Positions 9,829-22,563 of a stretch of DNA of 29,732 nt are shown here, piece after piece. The position numbers and the translations under genes were made by a program. The notes under the pieces were generated by a model. That model made no database searches and had not been told where the DNA came from. It was given only the letters and a program-made list of their open reading frames with translations. Position 1 is the first letter of the stretch. Every line of letters begins with the position of its first letter. Source of the DNA: Larix sibirica (taxonomy: Eukaryota; Streptophyta; Pinopsida; Pinales; Pinaceae); assembly GCA_004151065.3 (NCBI GenBank), contig NWUY0300018959.1, positions 11,434 to 41,165 on the forward strand, in the 5' to 3' direction.

Positions 9829-10394
9829 AATCTTGTGTGGGAAGAGATACGACAAGATTAAATAATTATAATAATGCCCAACAAATGACCACAACTAGGT
9901 CAATGCGACTACCAAGTACAAAAGTACATGTACTGCAAAGGGCCAAAGCCAAAGGCTTTGGAAGGATGCCTTGAAAGAGGTACAAAGGAAAGGGGAAAGA
10001 TCTCGTTGCTCCTTGAACCTTCGCCAAAAAAGGAGGAAAGTTTCCTCTCCTACTGGCAATCAACCTTTGTATGTGTGTCTCTCCCAACATCTGAGGCCAA
10101 AATAGAACTATCCAGAAGAGAAAAAGCTCATGATAGAAGACTTTCCAAGAGTGCTAGAAGAAGAAATGGCCCACGACAACTGATGTCATCTCAAAGAAGC
10201 GAGTCGTTGAGGAGGTATACTTTCAAAAACAGACTTTACCAAGATAAGCCTACCTCCATGGGATAGCAATCGGTGACTCCAACAAGAGATTCTAGATTCA
10301 ATTTTGTGAACTGACCAAATCTAGTCATTGTAACAATAATTGTTTGGCTTTAGAAAAAAATCCAAGATACTTTAACCCGGAATCCAAAGGATTA
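9829..10394. other. Stretch between primer-site motif and LINE remnant
   Basis: Two overlapping frames on opposite strands (plus 9928-10266, minus 10090-9866) are open but have no recognisable domains. The plus-strand product is lysine/arginine- and serine-rich, compatible with chance or a decayed gag. The counterpart is 22582-23147. Confidence 0.35.
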
Positions 10395-11400
10395 TTAGAA
10401 AATGGGAAAAGGTTGAGAATGACGGTTTTTTCCTCCTCTGACACCATGAAATAGAAGTTGAGATTTAAGAGTATTGACACCAAATCTAAGTGCATGCATC
10501 CAATAAATTAGCACGTAAGGAGGCCAAACAATGATGCCTCTCAGCTCCACGAAGTGCTCTCCATAGAGGGCCATCTTGGGTATCAACCCCGATGGTGGAT
10601 CAAGCCGAGTGACCAAGATGTGCTCCCTATAAATGTCATCTCTGATGATCCTACTCATCTCATGTTTATTCAACACAAGATGGCCAAGGGCATTCAAATA
10701 AAACCTAAATGGAGGGAGGCGGTCCATTGAAATACAACTCACTAAAGGCACAAGACCTCTAAGAACGAGAAATGAGCCTGTCTCATAGGTCTGGTCAAGG
10801 TAATGGCCTCCTAAGAGAAGAAAGAAAGGTACAAATAGCAGTAATTGCCTATTGTCGTGTTATCAAAGCTCTAATCCGATGTGGAAATGAGAATAACCAA
10901 AAAATGGCCTCAGGCCAAAAGGGGTAGGCCACAAACTCTGCATAAATAATGGCCAAAAGAACTATCCTCTTGCTCCTAACGATGCGACCAACCATAATTT
11001 TATGCACACTCTTCGTCTTGGCCAGGCCCAACTCAAGCAAACAAGGCCCCCAAGACTCGAACCATAAAGAACCTACAAGTCAAATGATAATATCCATAAG
11101 ATCCATCTTGGATCAAGTGTCTTGTAAGTAGTTCTAGAAACACAATCACTCGAGGAGAGCAAGGACCCCACACCCCTTGTTGATTCAGAGTTGGAGGGAC
11201 TTCCTCAACCCAAAGTTCAAACCTAGGCTTTCAAAACTGAACTCCCAAGTAGGTGTAATCTACAGTCATCTCAACATCCACCCCTTTAAAGAAGAAACAG
11301 AAATCTACAAGGACATGCTTTTACCCATTGAAGATCACCACCTTGGTCTTACACAAGTTGACCATCAACCATCAAAGATCACAAAAGCTAGATAGGGCAT
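10395..11400 (-). pseudogene. LINE (non-LTR retrotransposon) reverse-transcriptase tail, decayed (copy 1)
   Basis: Read on the minus strand, several frames together give the C-terminal part of a non-LTR reverse transcriptase. In order these are KTKVVIFNG (11350-11324), DYTYLGVQF (about 11258-11230), and a frame 11040-10849 with GRIVRSKRIVLLAIIYAEF and PEAIFWLFSF, the conserved RMIRSK...II.AE....EA.F block. A frame 10751-10395 follows with IDRLPPFRF, IIRDDIYREHI and PKMALYGEHF. Stops and frame changes separate the blocks, so it is dead. The catalytic RT core upstream of KTKVV is not recognisable, so the copy is 5'-truncated, as is usual for LINEs. No poly-A tail or target duplication was located. 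Confidence 0.75.
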
Positions 11401-11859
11401 CTAGTTTTCTCTATAAACCCTCCAACTAAAGGTTTTTACCCCCTAAAAATGCATGGCTTATTTTGCATTTTCATCAACATCTTTCTCTAACACAGCAAGA
11501 ATCCATGGATGCTCAATGATAATTACAAGTTGCTAGAAGAGATTTGGAGGCCATGCACCTTGTCCTATATTACCACAATGTTGCATTATTAATGGAGCCC
11601 CATACTCATGGATTGAACCCTAGGCTTCAGCACCACGTGGATGGACAATGTGAGTTAGAAGGGAACTTAGGAGATGAATGCCCTACCTTATTGAAGGTTC
11701 AAAGTATGACACATGCTAAAAAAAAGGGATTGAAGAAGGAACACTCTACTTGAAAGGGCATGCCATGAGGCAATAAGATTGCACTTGGCATGGTCAAAGG
11801 CCAACTTAATGTTGAACACCCTCTTCAAGGAGGTGGCTAGGGCACATTGAAGGCAAGAA
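11401..11859. other. Intergenic stretch, no recognised content
   Basis: Short open frames on both strands (plus 11544-11753, minus 11921-11688) have no recognisable domain. The counterpart is 24154-24612. Confidence 0.35.
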
Positions 11860-12125
11860 GGGGTGAGAAATAACCCTAATGGAGGAGCCTCCACATATTT
11901 GGAGGTGCATTTCACCTTCAAAGAGGTTTTTGGGGTAAAGACACATTGTTAGAGGCATGTTTCACATATTTGGAGGGCATTTTTCACTTTTTAGGTCCTT
12001 TGGGGTTGAGCACACCTTATTTGATGCATTTCTACATATTTGGAGGCATGTTTTAACCTACAAGGACTTCAGGGTAAGTACACATTTTTTTAGGCTTTTC
12101 TACATATCTGGAGACCAGCTCTTTG
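11860..12125. repeat. ~70-bp minisatellite, about four degenerate units (copy 1)
   Basis: ACATATTTGGAGG or a close variant recurs at 11893, 11964, 12034 and 12102, at intervals of 71, 70 and 68 bases. Each is followed by GCAT and a T-rich run, then a GG(G/T)T(A/T)AAG-like block and ACACA/GCACAC. Units are diverged but alignable. No coding role is seen. Confidence 0.75.
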
Positions 12126-12666
12126 CATAAAGAGATGCCATGTGGCATTGTTGACATGATCAAGCCCTCAAATGAAGAGTGAATGTGTGCTTTATTTAAT
12201 AAAGGCAATTGGCTTGTGGAGATGAAGAGTGGCAATGTGGACCCACTCAAAGTGTTCTATGCAATCAAATGGGAATGCTCCACCTTAGGAGGACTCTAGG
12301 GCCTTCTAAAATAAACAATATTTTATTGGAGAAGTTGTAGCATGGCTGGAGGATATGGAATTCCCCTCCAAGCACTTAGTTGAATATCTTTGGTGTTGAT
12401 GTTTGTAGCTTAGACAGGTATTTCCATGAGATTGTGTCTTACTTATAGAAATCGTCATTAATACCTCTTACGAATTTAGGAAATTCACTTTATTAAAGCC
12501 AATTATTAAAGTGAATGTATTTTTTTAGATTAATTGAGGTTAATTTGGAGAAATGTCTAAGTTTTTGGCATTACTAAAGTTAATTAAATGAATCTCAACC
12601 ATTGATCTCAAGTGAGTGAAATCTAATCTCAGCCATCAGAGTTAGGGTTTTCGTTCATCCCAATAG

Positions 12667-12673
12667 TATAAAA
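12667..12673 (+). promoter_or_regulatory. LTR-type TATA box, severed from its transcript by the N (copy 1)
   Basis: TATAAAA occurs 13 bases before the N at 12687. In copy 2 the same motif leads into a Copia leader. Here the downstream part is missing, so this is the truncated U3 end of an LTR. Confidence 0.6.
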
Positions 12674-12686
12674 GGAAGCCAAGGTG

Positions 12687-12687
12687 N
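12687..12687. other. Single N at the copy 1 / copy 2 junction
   Basis: One undetermined base sits exactly where copy 1 stops matching copy 2; the equivalent base in copy 2 is the a at 25440. Sequence left of the N is repeat and sequence right of it is not. It therefore behaves like a minimal-length scaffold gap rather than an ambiguous base call. This is inferred from the geometry only. Confidence 0.75.
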
Positions 12688-12753
12688 TTCAAATCCGGAG
12701 GGGGTAGGGTATGTACACCTCCATAGAATTTAGCAGTCAAATCACTACGCACA
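12688..12753. other. 66-bp unique segment between the two copies
   Basis: These 66 bases precede copy 2 and occur only once in the window. Read on the minus strand they are open and continuous with the first ~115 bases of copy 2 (frame 12869-12642), with a proline-rich stretch ending in TLPPPDL just before the N. I do not recognise the product. The segment could be the edge of a retroelement LTR or a spurious frame. It is presumably the true left flank of the repeated block. Confidence 0.5.
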
Positions 12754-13697
12754 GGGGGTCCCTTGTCCCACAAACAAGGGGGTCTCATACACCAAATTGG
12801 TGTCTCGCTTGGTTGTGACCTTAGAATTAGATTATTACTATTATTATTAATGTTGACCCAACTACTCAAAATGAAAGATGTCTAAAAATTTGGTTATTCT
12901 ATCATGAAATAAACTTTTTAACTTATTTTGGTCACTTGTGGACATTAATCAATTATCTTATTGTCTCTCAATTTAATCTTGGATTTAGTCAAATGAAGCA
13001 TGTGCAGATTTATGATTCCTAACATAAGAAGTAGTAAGCAATCCTAGTAAGATAGGAAAAATAAATAAATAGACAATCAAGGAAAAATGCTTGATAAAGG
13101 ACCTACAAGGATAAGAAGAAAAGGCTAAAAACTCGTATTTGCATGTTGTTGTACTAAATTTAAGGATATCATTATTGAAATAACAAAGATGGCATGATTA
13201 TATGGAATGAAATATGGACATGCATCCAAAACCCATAAATGAAAACTCTACCACCTTACACCCCAATGACAATAGAATTCATAGCAACAACATTAAAACC
13301 CATTGAGAAACAAATATCTAATAAACTATGTTTTGATGATCCCATGGGATAAACAACCCAAAACACTTAAGCAACCTACCAAGAGAATGAGAATGAAGCA
13401 CTAGTTGTGAATAAATTCACTAAGATCATGTCTACATCAGCAAAATTGGTAGAAGCAAGTAAAAAATCACAAGTTCAATTAAAATTGTTTCCTAGTGCAA
13501 TGGAAGAGATGCCACCCTCATACTCCATAATACTAAAAGTGAATGCCATGTTTTGCAAAGTGAATAGGTATTATATCATTCTTGTGACCTTATTCAATCC
13601 TTATTGAATAAAATATACGGGATTACTTATGCCCCATATAACTCTTGGGAATAATGTAAACAACCTTCTATAAGTGATCTTATTACATACGGCTCAT

Positions 13698-14474
13698 GAA
13701 ATAATCAAAACCTTAGCTCAAACAATATATATTATAGTACTCATTTCTACTAGAGATTCACTCAACTAATACATTCTTCCCTGCCCTCTTTGGTATTAGT
13801 TACATAGAAAATGGATAACCCTAAGTTTAAGGCAAATGTGCTCACGAACAAGGAAGTTGATTTTTTACTATGTTGGGAACTAAGTTATGTACTAATTAAC
13901 ATTGTTTTACATTTTGTATCATTTGAACATAAAGTAAGTGCAAAAGATTGTAAGCATAAAGATTGAGTTCATTGTCACTAGTATGATATAGATGTTTTGG
14001 GTTAGGTTGATATCCTAGTTGTTTAATTTGATGCAAGGTGAACAAAGGTTTTATTTCTATGGAAAATAAAATTCTTTGTTGTTTAGGAAATAATCAAAAC
14101 CTTAGCTCAAAATAGTATATATTATAGTACTTGTTTCTATTAGAAATTCACTTAATGGATACATCCTTCCCTACCCTCTTTGGTATTAGTTATATACAAA
14201 ATACATAACCCTAATTTTAAGGAAAACGTGCTCGCCAACAAGGAAGATGATCTTTTACTACATTGGGAACTAAGCTTTGTATAAATTCTCGTTGTTTTAC
14301 ATTTTGTATCAACTAAACATTATAGTAAGTGCAGAAGGTTGTAAGACTAAAGATTGAGTTCAATGTCTCTAGCATGACATAGATATTTTGGGTTAGGTCG
14401 ATATCCCGATTGTTTATTTTGATGCAAGTCAAACAAAGGTTTTATTTTTGTGGAAAATAAGCTTCTTAGCTACT
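13698..14474. repeat. 389-bp imperfect tandem repeat, two units (copy 2)
   Basis: This is the copy 2 counterpart of 945-1721, with units starting at 13698 and 14087. The two tandem units differ from each other far more than the two 12.7-kb copies differ, so the tandem event is much older than whatever created the 12.7-kb pair. Confidence 0.85.
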
Positions 14475-15289
14475 AAGAGAAAAAATCAAAAGTTGATAGA
14501 CAATTGTATGACCATGCCAACCGTTTAAGTCATCATGAAACCAAATTTCAAGGTTTGGCAGTGTCATAAAGATAGTCAAGAATTCATTCATGGAGAATTT
14601 ACCTTGCTTTTTGTGGTTGTACACTATGCACCTAAGCATTACTAATAATATGTTTCCCACAATATATCTCTACCAAAATACGGTTGAAGGCCCCAAAGGT
14701 GGTGGTGGTGGTGTTGCAGTCGAATTGATATTGATGGCTATAGGAACTACCAAGGGCTATTTAAAAGTTGATTAAAACACTTATGGTCGTGAATGAATGT
14801 TGTACTATAATAGTACATACGCTGGCATCAATTAGCATTGCTACATGCACTAAAATATAGAAGATAGTATTCTCTATATCTAACTTCAATATCAACACTT
14901 TTGTTTCTCACAAAAAACATTCTCGAACTAGAATTACACCAATTTTTCTTGTAGAAGAATGTTCTCAAGAATTTTGCAAGAAATTGGCCATACCATTGCC
15001 TTGTAGCCTAGTAAACTAATGAAAAATGTATATGGATACATATATTGTAAGTTGCACACAAACAAATTACTCATTATAAAATAGGGAAAACCATTACAAG
15101 TGCACTAACTAAATTAAGGGTTAGCTAATTAAAATTTAATTAATTAATCTAGGGGGGTTAGTGCATGTATTGATCCTTGCATGGATGACAAGTGGAGTCA
15201 TCCACGCAAAGGGGAGGAAGAAGATTTTAAGAGGGAGGAAAAGATTAAGTTAGGGATATTTTGGTTGTTCTCGATCTCGAGAAGAGGCT

Positions 15290-16053
15290 GTGAGAAACCC
15301 TTCAATTCTTGACTTAGGTCAAAAGAATATCCTATTAACTACTAAAACAAAGTCATCAATTTATGATTATATAAAGTCAGTAGATGAAACTTTATGTAGG
15401 CAACTCATGGGGAATTTGATCCACCTTACTGTGGCAATACCAAATTTGAGTTATGCAAATGGGTTGTCTAATGGAAAACTGTAAAATTGCACTAGAAAGC
15501 AAAAAGAAAATCTTAAGGCATGTGGAATGCACACTACATTGACTGGAATGTGTTCAAGGTGATCACTTAAATTGGTTGGGTAAAAAGATTTCAATTGGAC
15601 AAGGTTGCATTGATGAGAGAAATCGGCACATAAGTAATTCCATGGATTATTATTAAGTAAATGATTGTTGCATTATCCTCCACAAAAGCATAATATAAAG
15701 GTAGATAGTATTCAACATGTAGAGTGGTATCATCAAGGAGGGTTCTTAGTGACATGAACCTTTTATAAGCTCAAGCCACACCCCCTTATTAAGGCAATCA
15801 AAGTGTATCCAACTAATAAAGGATCCAATGGTATATGAGAGGGCCAAGTACATTCTGATCCACCATCTTTTTAGCAAAAGATGGCAAAAACATTTAGTCG
15901 AAGTGGTACACTACATAACTGAAAATCAGATTTGGATGCCATACTTAGCTGAAAATAGGAGGGATTTGTCTTTTCCAAGGAACGTTGTGAGGTGTCCATC
16001 CTCGTTCTTAGCAACAAAATTTGACACATTTTTTTACTGTAACTTTGTGATCT
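15290..16053 (+). pseudogene. Copia retrotransposon RT/RNase H tail, decayed (copy 2)
   Basis: This is the copy 2 counterpart of 2537-3300, with the same motifs, stops and frame changes. It starts with SVDETLCRQLMGNLIHLT and ends with the KYILIHHLF / YITENQI block of the Copia RNase H tail. Identical lesions in both copies show that decay predates the 12.7-kb pair. Confidence 0.85.
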
Positions 16054-16247
16054 AATCCAACTATGAAATCAGTTAAGTTCCATATGAAAATCATCTCTTC
16101 ATATATGTTTGCTCCAAACAAACCCTTGAATTCATCTCCTTTCAATTCAATTCAGATCATAATTGATCGATATGGTTCCGATGGTTAAATTAATAACTTA
16201 GTTGACTTGGATCTTATTCAATTGTTTTGGGTCTTGGTAACTCAATT

Positions 16248-17138
16248 AAGGTGATCACTTCAAATTGGTTGAGTACAAACATTTCAATTGAGAGAGGTTG
16301 CATTAATGACAGAATCAGCATGTAAGTAATTTAGTGGATTATTAATAACTAAATGTTGCGTTGCCCTCTATAGAAGCATAGCATAAAGGCAGATTGTATT
16401 CAACATGTAGAGTGGTATTGCTGAGGGTTCTTAGTAACATGAACCTTTTAAAAGTTCAAGCTATATCCCTCTTTAGAGACAATCAAATTGTATCCAACTA
16501 ATAAAAAAGGAGCTGTCTAAAAATTCGACGATTTGGCCCGGACGGGGCTTTTCACTAGAATCCAGTGTTTTTTATTTTGCAAAATCTGAATTTAACTGTG
16601 TTTTAATGGCGATTTTGATGGTAGAAACAGATTTAACACCACAAAAAACCCCAAGCACCCAAAATTTCAGAGTTTGAAAGTTGTAACTAAGATTTTAAAA
16701 ATTCATGCCGGATGTTTTCAAAATTGTGCTTGAAAAATCATTTTTTTCCATTTGAAATCGTAAAACTTTTAAACTACGCGAATAAAAAACCAATGTTACA
16801 TGGGGGGGCTGAGTACATTCAAATCCACCATCTGGTTAAAACAACTAAGTTGAAGTGGTATACTGCAGAAATGAAAATCAGAATTGTCTTTTCTAAGGAA
16901 AGTTGTGAGACACACACCCTTATTTTTAGCAACAAAATTTGGAAAAAAAAAATGCTATAACTCTGGTTTTATCCAACTGTGAAATCAGTTGAGTTTAGTT
17001 TGAAAATCATCTCATCGTGTATACTCCACAAAAACCCAGTAAATTTCTTTTTTCAATTCAATTCAAATCCTAATTGATAGATATGGATCCGATGGTTAAA
17101 TTAAAAATTTAGTTGACGTGGGTGTTATTTAATACCAT
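16248..17138 (+). repeat. Second tandem unit of the Copia tail, interrupted by a MITE (copy 2)
   Basis: This is the copy 2 counterpart of 3495-4385, again split by the 272-bp element. The first unit (from 15556) lacks the insertion and serves as the empty-site reference. Confidence 0.8.
16509..16780. mobile_element. 272-bp Mutator-type MITE with 9-bp target duplication (copy 2)
   Basis: This is the counterpart of 3756-4027, with the same 9-bp flanks (16500-16508 and 16781-16789) and the same inverted ends. It differs from copy 1 at 16600 (g) and 16610 (c). Confidence 0.7.
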
Positions 17139-17212
17139 CTAGGACTGTAGGCATCGATTTGCTCTAAAGAGCTTCCATTGGGTAAAAAGGATTCTTTTAT
17201 GATAAACATTTA

Positions 17213-17382
17213 TTAATCACAAGCCACATCTTGGTGCATTACTTTCAATAAAGTTAACACTTTGTAATCACGTGCCAACTCTTGGTGCATTACAAAAATA
17301 AAGCTAACACTTAGTAATCACGTGCCAACTCTTGGTGCATTACAAAGAGATAGTAATCACGTGCCAATTCTTGGTGCATTAC
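17213..17382. repeat. Four-copy short repeat carrying a CACGTG G-box (copy 2)
   Basis: This is the copy 2 counterpart of 4460-4629, with units at about 17214-17243, 17264-17293, 17314-17343 and 17353-17382, and the same loss of CACGTG in the first unit. Confidence 0.8.
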
Positions 17383-17996
17383 AAAGAGATTGGGAAAAAG
17401 AGCTCGAATAACAATTTAATGGTCTCTCTAATTAATAGGTTTTCCAGGGCAGAATGAAAACACTCATAATAACAATAACATCATAGTGTTTCCAATTTAA
17501 ACCATTTAAGTCCCCATTGTCTGCACCTAAATAAGACCCCACTGCCATCGCTATAACTTAAATAATGAAATAACAATGCCTGAATTAAATGATGGTATTG
17601 AAAGAGAAACAAGAATAACCCACATTGTTTTGTCAACATGGATTGATAAGCAACAATGAATTGATGACTTAGTTATTACTATGTGATGAATCTTATGTGC
17701 ATCTTTTTATGTTCAAGTCTCGGATAGAATTCCACCATAAGTTTGCTATTACATCTTATTTCCAATGGTTTTTCTATACAAACTTTAGATGGCACTAGTT
17801 CAATTAATATATTATTTCAAACATTTCCCTACCTTCATCATTTAAGTGGTTAAACCAAACTTATGTTACCCCACTTGATCAAAGAAGAACCACCACTTTT
17901 GATCGATGAAGAACCAAATTGAATGATTAGGTTCAAAATTACACACATATTGATTGCAAGACAAAAATTACACTTAGGCCCCAAATCAATCCATTA

Positions 17997-18353
17997 AAAA
18001 CATAATCCATGAAACTAAATCACAAAGCCCAAAATAACTAGCTCTAGCATTCCAAGTTTATGAACTAAGAACCACATTTCTCCAAAATCAAATGGCATCC
18101 ATAATTTACAGACTAAAACCCACATTTCTCCAAAATTTGAAATCGAACGTCATCCTCCAAAAGTTGAAATCCAATGCCATCCATCCATTAGGAACAAAAT
18201 CCATGAAACTAAATCCCATGTCCCATTTTTTTTAGTTCCTGCAATCCAGTCTATAGACTAAGAACATTCCTCGAAAAGTTGAAATCGAATGCCATCCTAG
18301 TTTAGTTTATAGACTAAGCACATTTCTCCAAAGTTGAAATCGAATGTCATGTG
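17997..18353. repeat. Degenerate ~194-bp repeat (copy 2)
   Basis: This is the copy 2 counterpart of 5244-5600, with the same recurring CATTTCTCCAAA and GTTGAAATCGAATG motifs and no coding content recognised. Confidence 0.65.
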
Positions 18354-19646
18354 GTTGCATTGATGATGGAAAATAATGTCTAACCATTAATAAATAGCTT
18401 ATAATAGCTTATATTGTCGAAAACATTATTATTTTTTGAAATTTTGACGTCAAAAATAGCTGGTTATTTATTGTTTTGTTCGATAAGACAAGCCATTCAT
18501 GACGGGTACCAAATACAACATTCTAACGATTAAGACGAGCATATCTTTGTCCATTAATTTGAACAGCAATATATATATCTTGAAGAGATGCAAGGGTCTA
18601 TTGTTTCCAATCCAGCTCTTTTATGGAGAAACTAGGCAATGAAATTGAACATAACTCCTGCTTATGGAGTTCATCCTTTTTATATTTTGTCCAGCCAAAG
18701 CCACTCTTCCCAAACCACTAAGCCTTCTTCCACTACCTATAATTATAAACAAGCCATTGCTTTGATCAATAAGCTAAGACACCCAATTTTGAAGCAAAAA
18801 ACTCAATCAACAATTAAACAAATAATCAAGATGCAGGGCATATATATGAGACTGCATAGTTCATTAGTAGTGGAAAAATCATGGAATGAATCACACGACC
18901 TTTTCTGTAAGAATATGCCACGTGATAATAGATAATGAACATTGAAGCCATATTGAATAAGTCATCTTCCATCAAATTTCATAAGCATCAGAATGGTCCT
19001 AACAGGAGTATTACAAGAATCCATGGCACTCCATGCAAAATTCAGGATTCCAAGGACAACGGCCAGCTACCATGTAGTAGCCAAAACAGAAATGTCAACT
19101 CTTAATAGCAGGAAAATGATGTGAATCAATAACACATCCTTTTAATATACATTCATTTTTTAAAGCCTTTCCCATTATTTTGAGATTGCATATGTCATGA
19201 AACTCAATCACAGCAGAAGGAATACAAGCTACAGAAATGGAACTTGTTAGAATAGCAGTCATCTTTCCAACACAAATAGCAAAGCAACACATCATATAAA
19301 CTTTGGTTAGTCTCTGCCAATTACGAAGATTTTTATTCATGCCATGAAAAAAAGAAATCATCTTAAATATTTGAAAAATGAGCATAAAGTGTTATCATTC
19401 ACAAGGCCCAACAGGCTAACACTTTACAAATGTTATCACATTATATAGATATCAGCCACCCTACAATTCTCTCCTCGGAAATTTTAGGTACTTACACCTT
19501 CCATAATATGGCACAATGAATAGCAACCTTAAAACAGGTATACTAAGAACATGAGGAGAGAAAAAGAAATTAAAAATCAAGCATTTTAATAATTGAAGAC
19601 ACGAGGAAATATAAAGTTAAAACTTACTAAGCAATCGCTTAGTGAA

Positions 19647-20402
19647 TCATTCTTCCTCTGATGCAGTTTCAGAATCTGAAAGAGGTAGAAGAGTGCAAAT
19701 TCCAATCAAGTGACCATTGAGGCATAGAAAACACTCAACCTGATCTTGATAAGCTCCCAACCTTCTAGATGCACTTCTAGGAATCATTCTTTCTTGAATC
19801 AAACTCCATACTTTTGTCTGACAATATGGGCAAATTTCTTTTGGGTGCAATTGTGCTCGTTTCTCAATAAGCAGCCTCCTTGTCATAGATTTTGAAAAGT
19901 CTTTAAAGACACCTCGAAATAATCCCACATCACCATCCTCTCCCTGATCAAGATGCTCACATGGGTCTGTCACATACAATGTATCTGATCTGCACTGCCG
20001 GACAAGAAAACTCTTCCCAGAGGTCTGTGAAAACCTTGTTTTGTTTACAAAATGACCTTGTATAGATCTTGACTGAAAACAATTGTTAGTACCATGACAT
20101 CCAGCACAATAAAACATTAGCTTCCCAAGAGCATTCCAATTTCCATCAATGCTACTGTGACTCGCACCAGCGAGATCAGAGACCATTCTTGGGGCTCGTG
20201 ACAGACAGAATTCTTTCCAAAGTACTCTTTTAGCAAGATCTTCAAACCATTTGCAAACACAAGCTATAGAACAAAGGAGCTTAGGGTTCCAATTTAGAGA
20301 CCTAAATACCAGAAAAACTGTCATCTCATTAGGATGACCATCAGTACAAATACAGGAACGTGAGTGTATACAATAACGTTTTGCTGGCACTATTGATGTC
20401 AT
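19647..20402 (-). CDS. EDL2: EID1-like F-box protein, EDL2 type (copy 2)
   Basis: This encodes the same 251-residue protein as 6894-7649, with no amino-acid difference. It has the divergent F-box near the N-terminus (LVFRSLNWNPKLL, DLAKRVLWKEFC), the DPCEHLDQGE block and the C-terminal CPYC...CLNGH pair. It is probably the SCF ubiquitin-ligase recruiting subunit of the EID1-like family. If the 12.7-kb pair is an assembly artefact, this and copy 1 are one gene. If the pair is real, they are a brand-new duplicate pair. Flanks are identical for kilobases on both sides, so any promoter would be duplicated too. Confidence 0.9.
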   Translation of the reverse strand: MTSIVPAKRYCIHSRSCICTDGHPNEMTVFLVFRSLNWNPKLLCSIACVCKWFEDLAKRVLWKEFCLSRAPRMVSDLAGASHSSIDGNWNALGKLMFYCAGCHGTNNCFQSRSIQGHFVNKTRFSQTSGKSFLVRQCRSDTLYVTDPCEHLDQGEDGDVGLFRGVFKDFSKSMTRRLLIEKRAQLHPKEICPYCQTKVWSLIQERMIPRSASRRLGAYQDQVECFLCLNGHLIGICTLLPLSDSETASEEE

Positions 20403-21141
20403 GCTTCTGTTAGTGACTGATAACTACCAATACTAATTGCAGTGCCAGGAGTGAGTATCTCAAGTGAGTCTAGTGGAGGAAACAATGGTGCCAAAATTTT
20501 GGCTGTAATCTGGATAGGTGCCAGTATATGCAACAGTAACTTGAACATAAATGACTGGTGCACCCCATAAATTATATCTGCAAACTTGTCTGTGCACTGT
20601 AACCAAGAGACTACATTGTTTATTCAATAGGCCAAAGTCATACAAAATAATCTCAAAGATTCGATAACTGATACTTCAACAAAAATTGGTCAGCTGAAAA
20701 GCATGCATTAAAAATTCCCCCCTTCCAAAAGATCTGAAACAAAGGAAACACAGTTTGTTAGATATACAAGCATGTGATGGAAACCCATATAAAAAGAAAA
20801 AAGAAAATAAAAATGCTACATCAAATTTTATTCCCATTGATTCTCATAATATTGCATAGATTAAAGTCTGAACTCAACCTCTCATGCAAAACAAAAAAAA
20901 ATGCTACATACCATTTTACCACCCATGACTCGTAATATTGCATAGAAAAAATTATATACATGCTAATAGTAATATCTGTATAAAAGCTCTAAATTTATGC
21001 TAAGCATCAAAACCTTTTAATCATGTATTAGATATATTTTGTGGTTCTCAGGAAGTCCAAAAGCCAATGGAAATGGGAAAAATGCACTACTGTGTGGCTG
21101 AAAACAAAAGATTAACACTGGCCATTTTTCCATACAATGAT

Positions 21142-21345
21142 GATGACAGCACCCATGCCAAGGCCAGCAGCTCTGCTGAGCCACCTCCATTCTGTGTTGC
21201 CCAGCCCGACTGGATTTACTCAGGTATCCCTCTTCTTCATCATCGACGATGACAGCACCCATGCCAACCAAGGCCAGCAGCTCTGCTGAGCCACCTCCAT
21301 CCTGTGTTGCCCACCCGACTGGATTTGACTCAGGCATCCCTCCCT
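21142..21345. repeat. 106-bp tandem repeat, two units (copy 2)
   Basis: This is the copy 2 counterpart of 8389-8592, with units starting at 21142 and 21248. Base composition is again higher in G+C than the neighbouring AT-rich DNA. Confidence 0.75.
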
Positions 21346-22563
21346 TAACATCAAGAAAGGCTACTCCAGCATCCCCTCAGCATTCTACAAGGTCTGCAGC
21401 TGCATCCACCATCTATGATGCAGGAGCATCCCTGGCGTACTCACAATCCTGAACACCTAATAAGATTTCTTTCTGTTCTTAGCATGTAGTTAGCATGTGC
21501 TGGTGGCATCTTTCTCAAGAATCAAAACGAAGTAATGAGATCCCAACTTTGTCCAATGTCATTACTCCCTGGTTCACAAAATACTGAAAAGAAACAGGTT
21601 GAGGGTTCTGTGTGCATGGAACCCAAGAAAGCATCCAATTAAAATTAAGAGGGCCAGCCGGAGCAAAAGGAGGCATGCCACCTTGTGCATGGTGGTTGGT
21701 ATAGTTATGGCTCTTTGGTGGACACATGGGAAGGAGAAATGGTGAGGACCACAGGGTGATCAACAACCATCAATCTTCAAGCAAGATCAACAGTGGTAAA
21801 GCCAGAGGTAGATATTATATGGGGAGTTTGGGAAGGGAGGTCCCAAAATCCCATTAGAATCTGGACTGTCCAATCTACTCAGGATCCATCCAAGATACAT
21901 CATCCACCAGGATTATCAGCAAAGGGCGACAGCCACGCAATGAACATAAAGACATGTGATGGGCTCATTTGGTTCACAAAATAGTGGGTCCATGGGGTAA
22001 GTCATATCTGGTCAAAGCATCAAGGTGGGGAAACCGTCAAGACATGAAAACAACGTATGAAGGTCTCATGGCAGGCATTGAGATGAGTCTTTACAACTTT
22101 TTGGCAAGGTAAGGTGGTTGGTAGAGCAGTTCAAAGGCACTAAAGGAAAATAAGAGAAGGAAATGGGGCTGAGTTGAAGGGGAGCCATCATCCATTCAAC
22201 TAAAGTGCAAACGAAGGAAAATCCTCTTCTGAAGGAGAAAACAAAGAGCTTGAAAAGAAAAACTCATGCTAATAGAGTTCCACAGATCGAAGATCTATAG
22301 AAGGATCCATTTGGCGGATTTCATGGCAAACCCTAGCCACACTATAAGTCGACGAGTTATTGAAAAGGGATCTTCCCCTCACATATTGTAATAGTACTAG
22401 AGCCCACTGAAGCATAGAATGCATTTATCATGAAACTAAGTTCAACAGATACATGTGTTTCCTCCATAGTGTATTATTCTTATGTTTTGCTTCTATGAGA
22501 GGTGTTGTACACTTTGACAATCATAGTGAGCAACCAGCCCATAGCTCCTGCCCAAGCACCATT

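Larger units (their letters stand above)
1..12686. repeat. 12.7-kb near-identical repeat, copy 1
   Basis: This block recurs at 12754-25439 with a constant offset of 12753 bases. All reading frames inside it translate identically in both copies, so there is no net insertion or deletion. A partial by-eye comparison found only two substitutions, at 3847 (t here, g in copy 2) and 3857 (t here, c in copy 2). The block ends at a single undetermined base at 12687, where copy 2 instead continues smoothly. The left end coincides with the window start, so its true left boundary is unknown. It is most likely a redundant contig placed beside its own duplicate, or the second haplotype; a very recent tandem duplication is the alternative. 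Confidence 0.95.

Noticed and set aside
9928-10266. Plus-strand 112-codon frame as a basic protein gene
   Set aside because: It has no recognisable domain, overlaps an equally open minus-strand frame and lies between transposon remnants.
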